Part shown: positions 48,291 through 60,000 of the stretch, one piece after another
Position numbering within the stretch: the stretch's first letter is position 1
Layout: the number at the start of each line of letters is the position of its first letter
Assembly: GCA_037389465.1 (NCBI GenBank)
Contig: JAZARR010000200.1
Coordinates: 5,277,501-5,341,500 of the forward strand
Direction of reading: 5' to 3'
DNA from: Baylisascaris procyonis
Taxonomy: Eukaryota; Nematoda; Chromadorea; Rhabditida; Ascarididae
DNA: 64,000 bases
Made by a program: the position numbers and the translations under genes
The notes under the pieces: generated by a model
What the model was told of the DNA's origin: nothing
The model's input: the letters and a program-made list of their open reading frames with translations, nothing else
Databases searched by the model: none

Positions 48291-48485
48291 AGATTTGCAA
48301 AAGAAAGGGAACGATTTGCGCCAAATCAACCTAGTGGGCATATTTTACGATCATCCCTCCCTTTCCGCACTACCGTAGATAATATTTTAGCTAGAGTGAC
48401 TTCATTTTCAAACTACTGGGGTGTTTGCGTCCATTTACTATACAATGAAAGATATGAGCAGGTTGATGCTCAACTATTGGCTTAA
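48291..48485 (+). CDS. Candidate second exon, unrecognised
   Basis: About 64 open codons ending at TAA (FAKERERFAPNQPSGHILRS, then YWGVCVHLLYNERYEQ). In phase with the 47882 exon if the weak acceptor tttgag is used. A 109-codon ATG ORF on the opposite strand (48391-48720) overlaps its end, so at most one of the two is likely real. Confidence 0.2.
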   Translation, partial: RFAKERERFAPNQPSGHILRSSLPFRTTVDNILARVTSFSNYWGVCVHLLYNERYEQVDAQLLA

Positions 48486-49707
48486 TCATTAGAATTGTGC
48501 TAGAATATTTGCTTTTTCTCTGTGACAATTCGGGAAATTGGTGGATTCCGTTCATCATAACATCAGTTACATATATATGGTTCATCGAGCATTTTTGTAC
48601 ATTTTCAGTGACATAAAAAACATTTCCGGTGCAAATAACACTACTTGCTTCTTTTAATCGTTTCGTATAAAATGTGCGCTGCGAGATGCTATAGAGATCA
48701 TAAGGAATCGATGTTTTCATAATATCCTTACCTCAGCTCTATGTTTTTTCATTTGTTGGAATTTTTGTTACTATGATGTTCTGCGTATTTTTACTGTTGC
48801 GCAACAAATTCCATCAATATGCATGAATGTTGATAAGCTAACATGCTTTGATGCCATAATGCGATCTTATGGCAGGTTTCAGGATTGTTCTATGGTCTAA
48901 AAATTCTTTGGCCACAATAACGCCAAAATTCTGCCAGGTCTAACTGCAGATTTGCTCGGTCTCACCAGAAAATTCGGTGCAAAGAATTTCCAAAATTCAG
49001 TAGGTAGCAGTTTAAAAAAAATGGATGGGCAGTTTTACTAATGCAAAAATGCACAAGGGTCATTTGCGAGTTGCCCTGCTTTGCGAGCTTTTCTTGCAAC
49101 CAAATTGATGCTTTTAAGGTGCTCTAGAAATGCAGTTACCTTTTTGGGAATGATGCCATGAAATTTCAAAGAAATCCACAAATGCGTTATAAACATTACG
49201 CTAGTGCCACATACGCGGTAGAACTAAGGGAGTGGGAGGGGGAGGGTGGGGGATCCTTTAGGTTATAAATTCCATGCTGTATAGCTTGACGTTCATCTTT
49301 TGAAATTGTTGAGAAAGATTCGAGCCGAAAAGTTTGTTTAGAAGGAGAGTTTTGCAAATGAACATAGGACAGGAGAGGGAAGAGCGATAGTTCTCTCATT
49401 TAACATCTCAGCCCACTGCAAACTAGGTCAACATCCTCACAACGCTTTCCTACGCATTGCCCACACCAGTCATTCGATATTTCCGAAAACCGCGAAAATC
49501 CATAGCGTCGAATCCATGCTGCCAAATTTCCCAGCCAGTTTTTCCACCTAATAGTCCGAGCGATTGGGTTTCCGAAGTTCTACCATTTCCGATCCAAACC
49601 AAAGATTTTGTATCCACAATCAAATTTCAGGAACTTTTAGTTACGAGAAAACAGTTATGAAAGTTCTGCCAGTCGATGCGAAAGATCCAATCAGGTGAAA
49701 TTTTGTA

Positions 49708-49765
49708 GTATGCCTGCTGTATTTACCAGTGTGCGCGTATGCCTACTGTATTTATCAATGTGCAC
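49708..49765. repeat. 29-nt tandem duplication
   Basis: Two adjacent 29-nt units beginning GTATGCCT, differing at four positions. Just downstream of an open stretch (49631-49694) bounded by aaatttcag and gtgaaa that could be an exon of an unknown gene. Confidence 0.9.
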
Positions 49766-50518
49766 GTACCAAAAAAAAGAAATCATTCTCACTGGAAAAT
49801 ACGATCGAATGGCAACTCTTTAAACAAGTTCTTCGCCATATATTTTAACTGCATATTGCAGAATTAGTGCAAAAATTTTTCACTATTTTTTCCTCTCAAT
49901 GAGTTGTTCAAACAAAAAATATTCGATTATTCAAGTACTTTTAGAGATGACTTTTGGAGTTCTTCATTGCGAATAATTTTGAAATCTTTTTTTCTCAGTT
50001 TTTGCGATATTTCGTTTTTGCAATATTTTTTTCCAGCAATAATTTTTTTAATCTTTCTCAAAACTTTTTTATTGCCTCGAAATTGTTTCGACTATAATAT
50101 TATAAGGAAATATTTTTATGCATTTTTTTAAAATTGCTCCTCATCTTTATCTTATTTGTTGGTACATGTATTTCGTCTATCCTCTACAATCTACGGATCA
50201 TTATCTGTAAAAGAAATAATTCATCAGCTTTGAATGCGTCTATGATTTCCAATAACTATTTTTTAAATATTATTTTCGTCCAATCTTTTCATTCTATGAT
50301 CTAAACATTTTGCTCAATGATCGCCAGAATCATAATTAATGGTGTAATGATGACCGACTACGATTGTGCGCTACAATTTATCAGTCTTACTGCCAACAAC
50401 AATATTATAATCTTTATCGTATTATAATCTTTATCACTTAGTATCTTCCAAACTGATATCTATGCTCGTTATTGTTCATAAGATTTTAACAAAGCGTTAA
50501 ACACTACTCTATCATAAA

Positions 50519-50590
50519 AAATAAATAAATTTATTTATTTACTCACTTATTTATTTACTTATTTACTTATTTATTTATTTATTTATTTGT

Positions 50591-50625
<35 letters not shown>

Positions 50626-50706
50626 TTCATTTATTTATTTATTCATTTATTTATCCACTTCGTTTATTCATTTATTTATTCGCCTATGTATTTGTTCATT
50701 TATTTC
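50519..50706. repeat. (ATTT)n microsatellite with variants
   Basis: About 188 nt of TTTA/ATTT tetranucleotides with interspersed ACTT, GTTT and CATT variants, becoming more degenerate at both ends. Confidence 0.95.
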
Positions 50707-50851
50707 AATTTTTCAAAATGCATTTCACTTTATTGAGTTGCTGCCAATGAATGATGTGTAAAATATTAATTATAGCAATGTAACATTCGAGTGCAATTTT
50801 TTAAAGAGCGGCTCATTTTTTTTCTCTTTTTTTTTCCTGTCATCGTTCCAG

Positions 50852-51138
50852 TCGTTTCACGTAAAGTTTACACGGCTTCTCAGTTGCACAGCAATCAGCA
50901 ATCGGAAAAGCATTATTTCAACGTTATAATCGAAATTTTTTTTTCAGTTCTTCGTCGCAGTGAACAACAAAGTCCATTCAAATTGACTCTTGATGGCTTT
51001 CTCAAGAAGTTTTTTCCGATAGCATGCATCGAATTATGGGCAATTGTTCGAAAATTTACTGCATTTTTTTTACTTTTGGTTGTAGTGATAATCTTTTTTA
51101 AAAAATATGATCCTGGTAAAATTGTCGTGGATGATTAG
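50852..51138 (+). CDS. Candidate terminal exon of a tail-anchored membrane protein
   Basis: Follows a good acceptor (catcgttccag) after a T-rich tract and stays open for 94 codons to TAG. The polar first half (VSRKVYTASQLHSNQQSEKH) is followed by a single strong hydrophobic segment FFLLLVVVIIFF near the end and a short charged tail ending VVDD. That layout suits a C-terminal membrane anchor. No family recognised, upstream exons not found, and the T-rich DNA favours hydrophobic codons by chance. Confidence 0.3.
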
Positions 51139-51444
51139 TAATAAGAAATCTTTAAATTAGTCTCTGAGCAACGCGACGGCGAAACGGCAGGGATCGGTCG
51201 ATTTGCAGCTCAGCTTGTAGCAGTACCCCCTCCCCCTCCAAAACGTTTGGAAAGGTTCATCCCAAGACATGCTACCAACATTTGCATACCGCTCATTTAC
51301 ATATTAGTGCACAGTTTACCTGCTTCGCTTCAAGTCATGTCCGCCAGCTACATTTCTATAATATCACTACCGTTTTATCAACGAACTGATCAAATAACTG
51401 CTCATACTTGGTAATACTCCATAATCTAAAGACTAAACTCAGTG

Positions 51445-51450
51445 TTTATT
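51445..51450 (-). terminator. Polyadenylation signal AATAAA
   Basis: AATAAA on the minus strand 10 nt after the stop codon of the 51461-51739 ORF. The motif is common in AT-rich DNA, so only its position supports it. Confidence 0.3.
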
Positions 51451-51460
51451 ATTCAAGCGC

Positions 51461-51739
51461 TTAAGTAATATGCGCTATTTTTCGTAATTCTTTGAGGAAT
51501 TGTGCTGAAAATGTAGCTGGTGGGAGATGATCCATATTTTTAACAGATTTCCGAAAATTTTCAGCATCCTCCATTTTAAAGTTCCCATTCATCACATAAG
51601 GGATAACTTGTAGTAGTTTTTGCTTGTTTTGAACTCGTATTTGTTTGATGGCACCTAAATACTCCTTTTGACCTATAAATGTATGCAGTAGAGAAACTAA
51701 AGGCACTCTGTCGTATTGAACATTTTTAAAAGTACCCAT
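51461..51739 (-). CDS. Unrecognised small gene or exon, 92 codons
   Basis: ATG at 51739 lies directly after an acceptor-like gctggcag, as in spliced-leader genes with almost no 5' UTR. The frame runs to TAA at 51461, and AATAAA lies 10 nt further on (51450-51445). The protein is soluble and helix-like: KNVQYDRVPLVSLLHTFIG, KQIRVQNKQKLLQVIPYVM, then AENFRKSVKNMDHLPPATF. I do not recognise the family. Of the unassigned ORFs this one has the best combination of start, stop and polyadenylation signals. It could also be a terminal exon. Confidence 0.4.
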   Translation of the reverse strand: MGTFKNVQYDRVPLVSLLHTFIGQKEYLGAIKQIRVQNKQKLLQVIPYVMNGNFKMEDAENFRKSVKNMDHLPPATFSAQFLKELRKIAHIT

Positions 51740-51839
51740 CTGCCAGCACTTTATGCCCTCTTTAATTTGGAATGCTCATAATTGTAGAGCGACAACCTAC
51801 AGCACGTTTTTGTAAGTTGAGATTTCTTCTATTAAAATC

Positions 51840-54800
51840 TATAATCTGTAATCTAATCTGTAATCTAAGTTGAGATTTGTAATCATGAATTCATCAAGCG
51901 CCTAAGTGAACGAAGAAAGAGATATCTGAAACACTTTCCGAAGTTTTGATGGCACTGTTATGGATAATGCTCGGGATGCTAGTAAACTTTAATGTTGTGC
52001 AATTTCAACCGGAACTTAAAATCGCAAATCGAATGTCGTTCAAATGGAACCCAAATCCCCGTCGTTGTAACGAGCAAAACATACTTGCTCATTAATAAAT
52101 GAGTTTTTTGTTAAATGTCGCTATCTTCGCTTCAAAATACTGAAAATCCTGTAGTTACTGTAAGCGCATTAATAGGTGGAGCTGGTTAAGAAAGTAGGAA
52201 ATCTCCGAGTTCCTTTGTTTTAAGCAGAAAAGGATTCCCCTAAGATTGTCATTAAAGTCCTGTCTCCTCCCCTGTATCCTACACGAGGGCCAATGCAAAA
52301 AATTTAGCATGAGGAACCGTAGTGAATTCTTCGTTCAACGAAATTATAGTGAGACTCAAAACAGCACGTTCACACATGGACTGGTTCCATTCCGTGCGCA
52401 ACAATATCAGAACAGGGAACACCCTTCGACAAATATTCTTTTATGCTAATAATTATTTCTTCAGTGTAATTGCACTAAATAGAAGAGACAAGCGATTGGA
52501 ACATCGTCTCATTTAACGTTTAATTCAGTGAGTGTACTGTTTATTACTATCCAGCTACGTTCCTCCTTTATTTTCTTCCTCTTGCTCACGTAATTCCTCT
52601 TAATGAGCAATAAATAAAGTATAAGAAATGAATATTTGTTTTTCTATTATATGCATTTCGTATCTATAGTCACTATTATCTAAGCGAGCACATATTACGT
52701 AAGTCATTCGTCAAGTAGAGGAGTTTTGGTCACTAAAGAACAAATTTGAGAATGTAAACAGTCGTCTTTGTGAACTCTCTAATATAATTACCATACCATT
52801 CTATTTAATGAAAGTTATTGAGAATGGAACTTATTGAATAAGATGAAAATTTATTGAGGAAATTCTTGTCATAAGTCAAATATTTTGTTTACGATCATAA
52901 GGTCGGAAGAATGACTGCCACATTTACACACCGTTCATTTGAAAGCTTAAAGTGGTGTTTATACTGCTACTGGAAATTTGCACTTATAAAGCGCACTTTG
53001 CGAGGGATGCGTCTGTATGTCTTTCTGTTTATTTGTTGCTTGTCTGCGCTTTTTGTAAAGCGTTAAAATTCAACTCGAAAACCAATGAAGACAGAGATAC
53101 GAAACTTCATGAGTATAATTTAACTACATGGTGTAACCTAACCCTCCGTAATGAACATTCAAGTTGATCTATCGCCGTGGAAAGGAGATAATGGCATCTG
53201 ATAACGCTTAGGACCTTCAGTACTTTCTGGCAAGTCGAATTTTCGCTTCACAGTCCTGGGGCCGCAGAACACTGATCTTCTCCCAAAGAGTTGTAAGAAC
53301 GCACATATCGGTTAAATACATTTATGTTTTTATTGAGAACACTTTAAGATTTGCTGGCAGTTCGAGCAGTGTGTTGATCTAATGAGCGGAATTGGCAAAG
53401 CGCATATTATGTGAGCTTCTCTAGCTTTTATTATGCTTATTCAACACTTACATATAATTGAACCAAACCTTTCGCCTCCTGGAATAGGACCCCTCGGTCA
53501 GCTCCAGCAGGTATAACACGAGGCTAATTCAGAACATTATGAAGAAGATTTCGATATTTTATAAAGTAGATATGACAGCACGTTAGAATAACATAATAAC
53601 AAGCACATTGTTGGTCAGTTGCCATTGTCTACTCTTTCAATATTCTCAACTTTCACATTCTCTATGTTGGATCTAATTCGTCCGTCATATTACTTTTATT
53701 TTTATTTCATCTTATTCTATAATATTGTGCATGGATAATCATAACTCTATTTAGTAGTGCATTTTCTCTCTCCTTTTCTCTGCATCTCTCGTTTTGTCGA
53801 CCTATTGCTGTCTTTCTTGAATGTTCCCGGATAGTTCTGTTCTAAACGATTTTTGAATATCGTGTATCTCTTATTTCAGAGTTGATGTTCAGGCTCTTCA
53901 ATATGGCTTTATTCATAATCTTATCAGTACTTTGTCAAATACGATCATTTAGCGGAAGTGATAAGGCGCGTTATACAATCAGTCCAAAGCTATGATTGAT
54001 TTCTGCTTCACTATTGATGGATATTTTCATCGTGTAATATTCAAATTGTGTAGCTCTTATACGTCGTTATTATTGTTAGAACTAATATTTAGCGCACTAT
54101 AAGGGTTGCTAGAGAATTTTGCTAGAATTTATTGCTCGAAATATAGGAGCTTTTTTAAGATAAAGTTTTAAGTTTTGAACTTTACCACATGGCTGTAAGC
54201 AAGTTTCCTAGATGGATGCCGAGGACTAATTCAGCGATAGCGCTACTGCTTTTTTGCAGGAAGGATGGGGAGAGTAGGGCCAGGTTCAATCGGTTTAACC
54301 GATGGGAAGATTACGATGCTGTGGACAACAGACAAGATGATGATGCACTTTGCGAGCGCAAACATTCTAAAATGTCTTAGATGGGGATGAAATTGCTCAG
54401 AAAGCGTTTAACATTACTGTGATATTCTGATACCTAGTCAGGAACGACTGCATTGTCATCTGCATTGTGTCATTAAAATGGTAACACTGAGACGAGAATA
54501 ATGATTTTAATAGCTGTACAACGCTCCTACGGAGTTTTAGAAGGATTGAGGAGTCGTGTCCTGAGCAGTCAAGAAAATTCAGAGGCAGTCTGAGTACAAA
54601 GACTTCTACACTAATATGTGTTAAAGAAAACCACAGTGTTATTTGCAAGCCATTGCGTTCTATTATGAACAATTAAAATCTCATGATCAACAGATGAAAC
54701 AACATTCTAATGACTTGAGTGCGCAGATTATGTGAGTTGTCGTGGCTATCAAGTCAGTCGTTACCCCATATTCAAAATCATGAAAAATAAACTCGATTGA

Positions 54801-56825
54801 AGCATCACTTTCCTGTATCAGTAACGTGTTTACGTGCAGTATAGAGGTACGTTGATCATGAATTGACTACGTCAGCAGTTCATCACTAACTAGTTTTAAC
54901 AGTTGATGTACTAATCAGTTAAATAAATGGGCGGAGTTTTCATCTATAACCGGATCATTTAGTATGAAAGAAAATTCAAAGTTACTCCGCCTCTCGTCCC
55001 CTCCTTGAAGACCTCCCGAATGGCGCTGCCCTTTCACATGTCGTCAGATAGACAGTGAGTGTAATGTTGTTTCGATAAACTGCTTTATAAGCTATGCTCT
55101 AAGGTTAGAAAGAATGAAACGCGTCTATGGATCAATCCACGATATGCTACAATATCAGCTGATGTATTAATGCAAATTCTGTATCGTTCTCAAACTCTTA
55201 TTTCTAGTATTTATGTGTAGCATTATTATGAGTATTTTTTTATTCAAATTGTCTGGAGGCCTTTTTGCTTATTGACTCGGTTTTCGAATTTAAAGCATAT
55301 TGCTAGCTGTGAATTAGGCTCTCAGAGTTATTTTGATGAGCGAAAGAAGACCTTTATTGGGGATGGTTTTATTGAGGCGAGATTTATGTGTGCTTGATCC
55401 ATAATGAAATGAGTCTTTTTTTGAGCTTATGTCGATGGAGAAGTGAGTAAGGGAAGGGAGGGGCGGGTTCCCTGAGAAAAAAGGGTTGTTTTCCATATTA
55501 TCTGTTCTTCGTACAAGATTAATTGTATAGAGAGAGCTCGGTGGGAGTCGTCCAAAGATATTTACTGCCATAGTTTGTGGCCGAAAGAAACTCCTCGCAT
55601 GCACTAATTTATATTTATTCATGTTACTTGTCGCATAGTTTGGACTCGTATCAATTCATTATAGTCAAATGATCACTTATTTTTATTTCGTGTCATGTTA
55701 TCCCTGTCACGAGGCTCCTAATCTACCGGAGATTTTAAGGTTCATAAACTGAGAAGGTCTGCAAATCATTTTCCATCCCCTTTCTTAAACAATCGTTTTC
55801 ATCGACATTTCGGTCTAAAGAACTATCCATAGAAAGAAACTTTCTTGTTCTATAAATAATGACTGGTTTATTACGTTATCTTGAATGAACTTCTACCATC
55901 AATAATCCTCCCACCTACACTCGAACGAATATTCTCTGAGCTTTGACGAACAGCGATATTTGAGCGATAATTAACCAATTGCAATAAACGCTTCGTGCAC
56001 ACATGCTCGCGGTTGTGAATATGCTATTGCTATAGCATGAAAGTACTGTCGACTGAGCATGTCTTCGTGCAGATGCAGTTGATATATAAGCTTTGTACCC
56101 TACTGTTAAAAAAAATCCAAAGGAAACAACTTCGTCTTAGAAGGGTCCAATCTCGATCGTCGAACTACCCGCAGAAACGACCGTTGATGAAATACTATCG
56201 CATTTAACGTGCTATCATCATACTTCCATTGGCCACACCTCATTTCTTGCTAGTACCTGTGAGGAAGGCTGAAGAAATATCGATGAACAATGAATGCATT
56301 ACTTGATAAAAAACCAATCGAGAAATTTACCATAGTACCTTAATGCAACAGTTGTTAAGCAATGCTAAGTGTTGAATAGCGGTTCGGCAAATTTTTGATA
56401 ATTATTTAATTTAATGAATAAAGCAGCTGTACCGAAGACTGCCATAATTGAAATGGCTAAGCGTCGACGCGATCGCGAGTTTGACGACCCACTGATTCAC
56501 TTGGATTGCTGCCTGCTTTCACACTCAAAAACGTGAAACAAAGCCTAATCAATTAATTCAAACCTACCTCCACGGTGCAAGTTATTTGGATGCAAGCGAT
56601 ACGGTGGGAATTGCCTGTGACGCAAATAACCTACAGACGAAATAACCCAATGCATTGATGCATAAAGATACGTTACCAGAGTTGCCGATCAGCGCGTATA
56701 TATCGTGATATTTATATTGTGCCGTATTGTCCAATGCTTAATTCAAATAATCGAACAAAAAATTTCAGAATCCCTTGTCACTTCCACCGAAATATTTTAA
56801 AAAATTCTCGAGAACTCGCATCGAT
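51840..56825. other. Intergenic region upstream of the Patched-related gene
   Basis: AT-rich with scattered ORFs. The longest is a 102-codon ATG ORF on the minus strand at 55314-55622 (Ser/Pro/Lys-rich, no motif). A plus-strand open stretch at 54259-54380 follows tttttgcag but is unrecognised. No long repeats. Confidence 0.5.
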
Positions 56826-56841
56826 TTAGTTCTGATTCACA
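56826..56841 (+). promoter_or_regulatory. Probable trans-splice acceptor and 12-nt leader of PTR
   Basis: tttag ends at 56829 and the ATG starts at 56842, leaving a 12-nt untranslated leader, the same length as for KCC. Consistent with spliced-leader addition, though not proof. Confidence 0.4.
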
Positions 56842-57072
56842 ATGGGCGCAATTGATGCTCTTGAACGTATTATCGAAGGATTCTTCTCGAAGATTGGCTT
56901 ATTTATTGGAAGCCATCCAACTTGTGTTATTCTGTGTGTTACAATCGCTACACTTTTTCTAAGTGTTGGCTTGGTGAATTTCGATGAGGTGAACAATGTC
57001 CGTACAGAATATTCACCAATCAATGCACCAAGCCGAACTGAATATGCAGTAGCTAAAAATTTCCTCGGCCAG
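56842..57072 (+). CDS. PTR exon 1, start and TM1
   Basis: 77 codons, phase 0. Short cytosolic start (MGAIDALERIIEGFFSKIGL), TM1 (CVILCVTIATLFLSVGLVNF) and the juxtamembrane RTEYSPINAPSRTEYAVAKN that PTR proteins share. ATG at 56842 is 12 nt after an acceptor tcgatttag. Donor gtttgt. Confidence 0.93.
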
Positions 57073-60000
57073 GTTTGTTTTAATCACATATTTTTATATC
57101 TTGTCGTGCTCTAAGCGGCCATCACGATATATCGCCAAAATATCAAGTTTTTCTCAGTTTATCATTAAGGAATTTCGAATTTTATCTCGTCAACCAATCC
57201 CACAAGATTCTAATGGAGGGAATATTTTTTTCTTTCTTCATCTTCAACAGCGAATAGACGTGCTTTGAAACGCTTTTTTCCACTCTTCTTGTTTTTGATT
57301 CGTAAATATTTGCGTTAAGCTTCTATTATGGTCGAGCACTTAACGGAACACAAATATTTAGGGAAAAATTATATGAGACATTTCACGGTTTAAATAAGTT
57401 TTCCATATTTTTATCCTTCGTCGTATTTGCAGTAGTTTTTAATAATGGCCGAAAGGCTGTTCTAATTTTTTTTTTTTCTAGTCGTTTCTAAGCACAGAAA
57501 AAGAAATTGCCAACTATCAAATCACTGCACTCTTAAGAGCGATAGGCAACGTGAAAAGAATGCATTCCACGATGGACAGTATTTGATCTATAGTTTATAG
57601 GTTCTAAAAATTCACCAAACTTTACACACTCTTATTGATTTGCCTAATCTTGAATGTAATTTTGTTTGTGCGAAGTTGTTATTTAAAAAAAAATGCAATC
57701 GAACTTCGCTCTTAACTCAGTTTTTATTCAAAGATCAAACGGTGGAAAAGATGAGTGCAAAACACTTGAGAATTTGTATTTAACACTTAGATTTATTAGA
57801 CCTGAACATGAGAATGAATTGGGCTTCATGACCAAGCAATTTGCATAGAGAGCAGTGTTGGTGCAAAATTCTCATCAAATACGTCCGTGGCTAGTAATAG
57901 TTGTAACAGATCCGTCGGTAAAAAATCGGCCAATAGTGACTATTCGCTCATCTCTTACAAAGCATACTCATTGGCTACACTATTTACAGAATGGCACGAT
58001 GGATCCATCCTATGTGATGGTGCAAGCCCGAGACGGTGGTTCACTTTTACGCGATGACTATCGTCTTAAACTAATAAGCTTAACGAAACGGCTACAGAAT
58101 AATGTTACAGTAACTTATAAGGGTCACACATATGGATATATTGATCTCTGTGAACCTTACTGCGAAATGAATACCGCTTTTCTTGCATTCCTTAAACTAT
58201 ACGATCCCACCAATCCGACAACCTTTACATATCCTTCTATTGAATTATTCGGCACACAAGCTTTCATAGGTTTGTTATTTCCTTTGTCACATATCTAACA
58301 TGTTGTCGATTTCATGGAAGCGTTGCTCTGATCGTTCATTCATCATAATCGCCCATATGAATTCTTACGAGTGTTTGGGCTAATGCATTATTACGACTCT
58401 ATTCTCTGCTGTCGGCTATATTGCTTGTGCTAATTATCAAAATGCGTGTTACAACAACATTTTCATGTTAGATGCAACGCATGTTACTGATCTAGCATAA
58501 AATTAATCAAATGAAAGATGAGGAAATAGCTTTTACTGAATTAAGCTGCGCTCACTCTAGATTTTCTGCGTAAGATCTATATTTCACCTCACTTTCAATG
58601 TAGACTTGATTCTCAGCAAGCAACATTTCCTAAGAATATCGTTGCATTCTATCCTGCGTTTAATGTATAGTTTTTCTTCAAACTGGTCCCACTACTCTAT
58701 TTTATGCAAGTTTAATCTCTGTCTTCAATTTGAAATTTTCATCCACTAAAGAGATAACTTGGATGTTTTATATATTTCATCAAAAACAACACATAATTAC
58801 AACAATTGAACGTATTTTCCATTTGCAACGAATAAGGTGCTCTATGGAGCACGTTCGCAATAATCTGTTCCACGTTTTTCTGGAAAAGACTACTTCCGTA
58901 GACTGTTCCGACCTCTTCCAAGGAATAGGAATGGAAAGAAGGCGCCTTCGGCCGAGTTCGCTGAGCAAATCAGAAAGTGGTTCTAGCTGTGTGTTGTTTT
59001 CGTTGAAGTGCACTTGATATAAACGATCGAATTCATATTAATAGTGAATGAAAATTCAAATTCAATGAAAATTTAAATCGAAGCATAAACGCAATCACTG
59101 AAGCACTTCAATCTCTTTTAGTCCATTGCGACTAGTTCAATTGAACCGATTTTATATGAGCATTTTCTAAAGTACACGGCATTCCTCTAGTAAAAGTTTC
59201 GCTATTTGTGTTATTTCCGAGATGGAAAAATAGTTGCAATACTGACAATTATTATATTCGATTAACTAATTTCAATTGTTATGAGTTCTGAAAAATTTGC
59301 TGCTGATAAATTCTAATTGCCATTTGAATATGTGAATTGCACTCTTGCGCTAGCATATCAGTGGGAATTAGCTGCACACATCGTCAATGTGAAATTTAAC
59401 TCTTAAAAAGTCTAACTTTTTCCCTCTTATATATTGTCTTATATGTGGCAATTCCATTCGCTTCGACGGTACTCATCCATACGCTTAGTAATGAAACTAA
59501 TAAATAGTGCCATTGTGTTGCAGAGATTAGGAACCAGAACTCCGCCCGAAATGAAACTTCTCACACTGTTCACTTTTGAAAAATTTTATAGACCTTTATA
59601 GAGATTAATTTTTTAATCTTTCAAGCATTATTCTGTTCCCATACTGTAGTTGCCGTTTTCATTGTTATTGTTGTCGCTATTATTGTGGTTATCGTGGTAG
59701 TACTGATACTAATAGTACTAACAGTAGTAATGGCAGTAGTGTTCATATTTATTATTGTTATATTTAATAGTCTAGCAAACTATCAAAAAGCGAACTAGAT
59801 TTTAAAAATTAGCGTTCATAATCATGTTTTTGTAAGGGCTTTCAGTTTGTCTTTTCAAATAAAATGTGTGAAAATAAATTCCAAGAAAATATGATCCGAT
59901 AGAACAGCTAAAGAACCTATTCACAGCCGTTTACGAAGATCAGAACGAAAAGCAAACAAAATTTTCAGGTAATAACGCCTACGGCGTGAAACTGAAGGAA

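Noticed and set aside
56826..57023. Minus-strand ORF opposite PTR exon 1
   Set aside because: Shadow of the real exon, which has clear PTR sequence on the plus strand.
57855..57989. Upstream extension of the PTR exon 2 ORF
   Set aside because: Open by chance; the acceptor ctatttacag at 57989 and PTR similarity start the exon at 57990.
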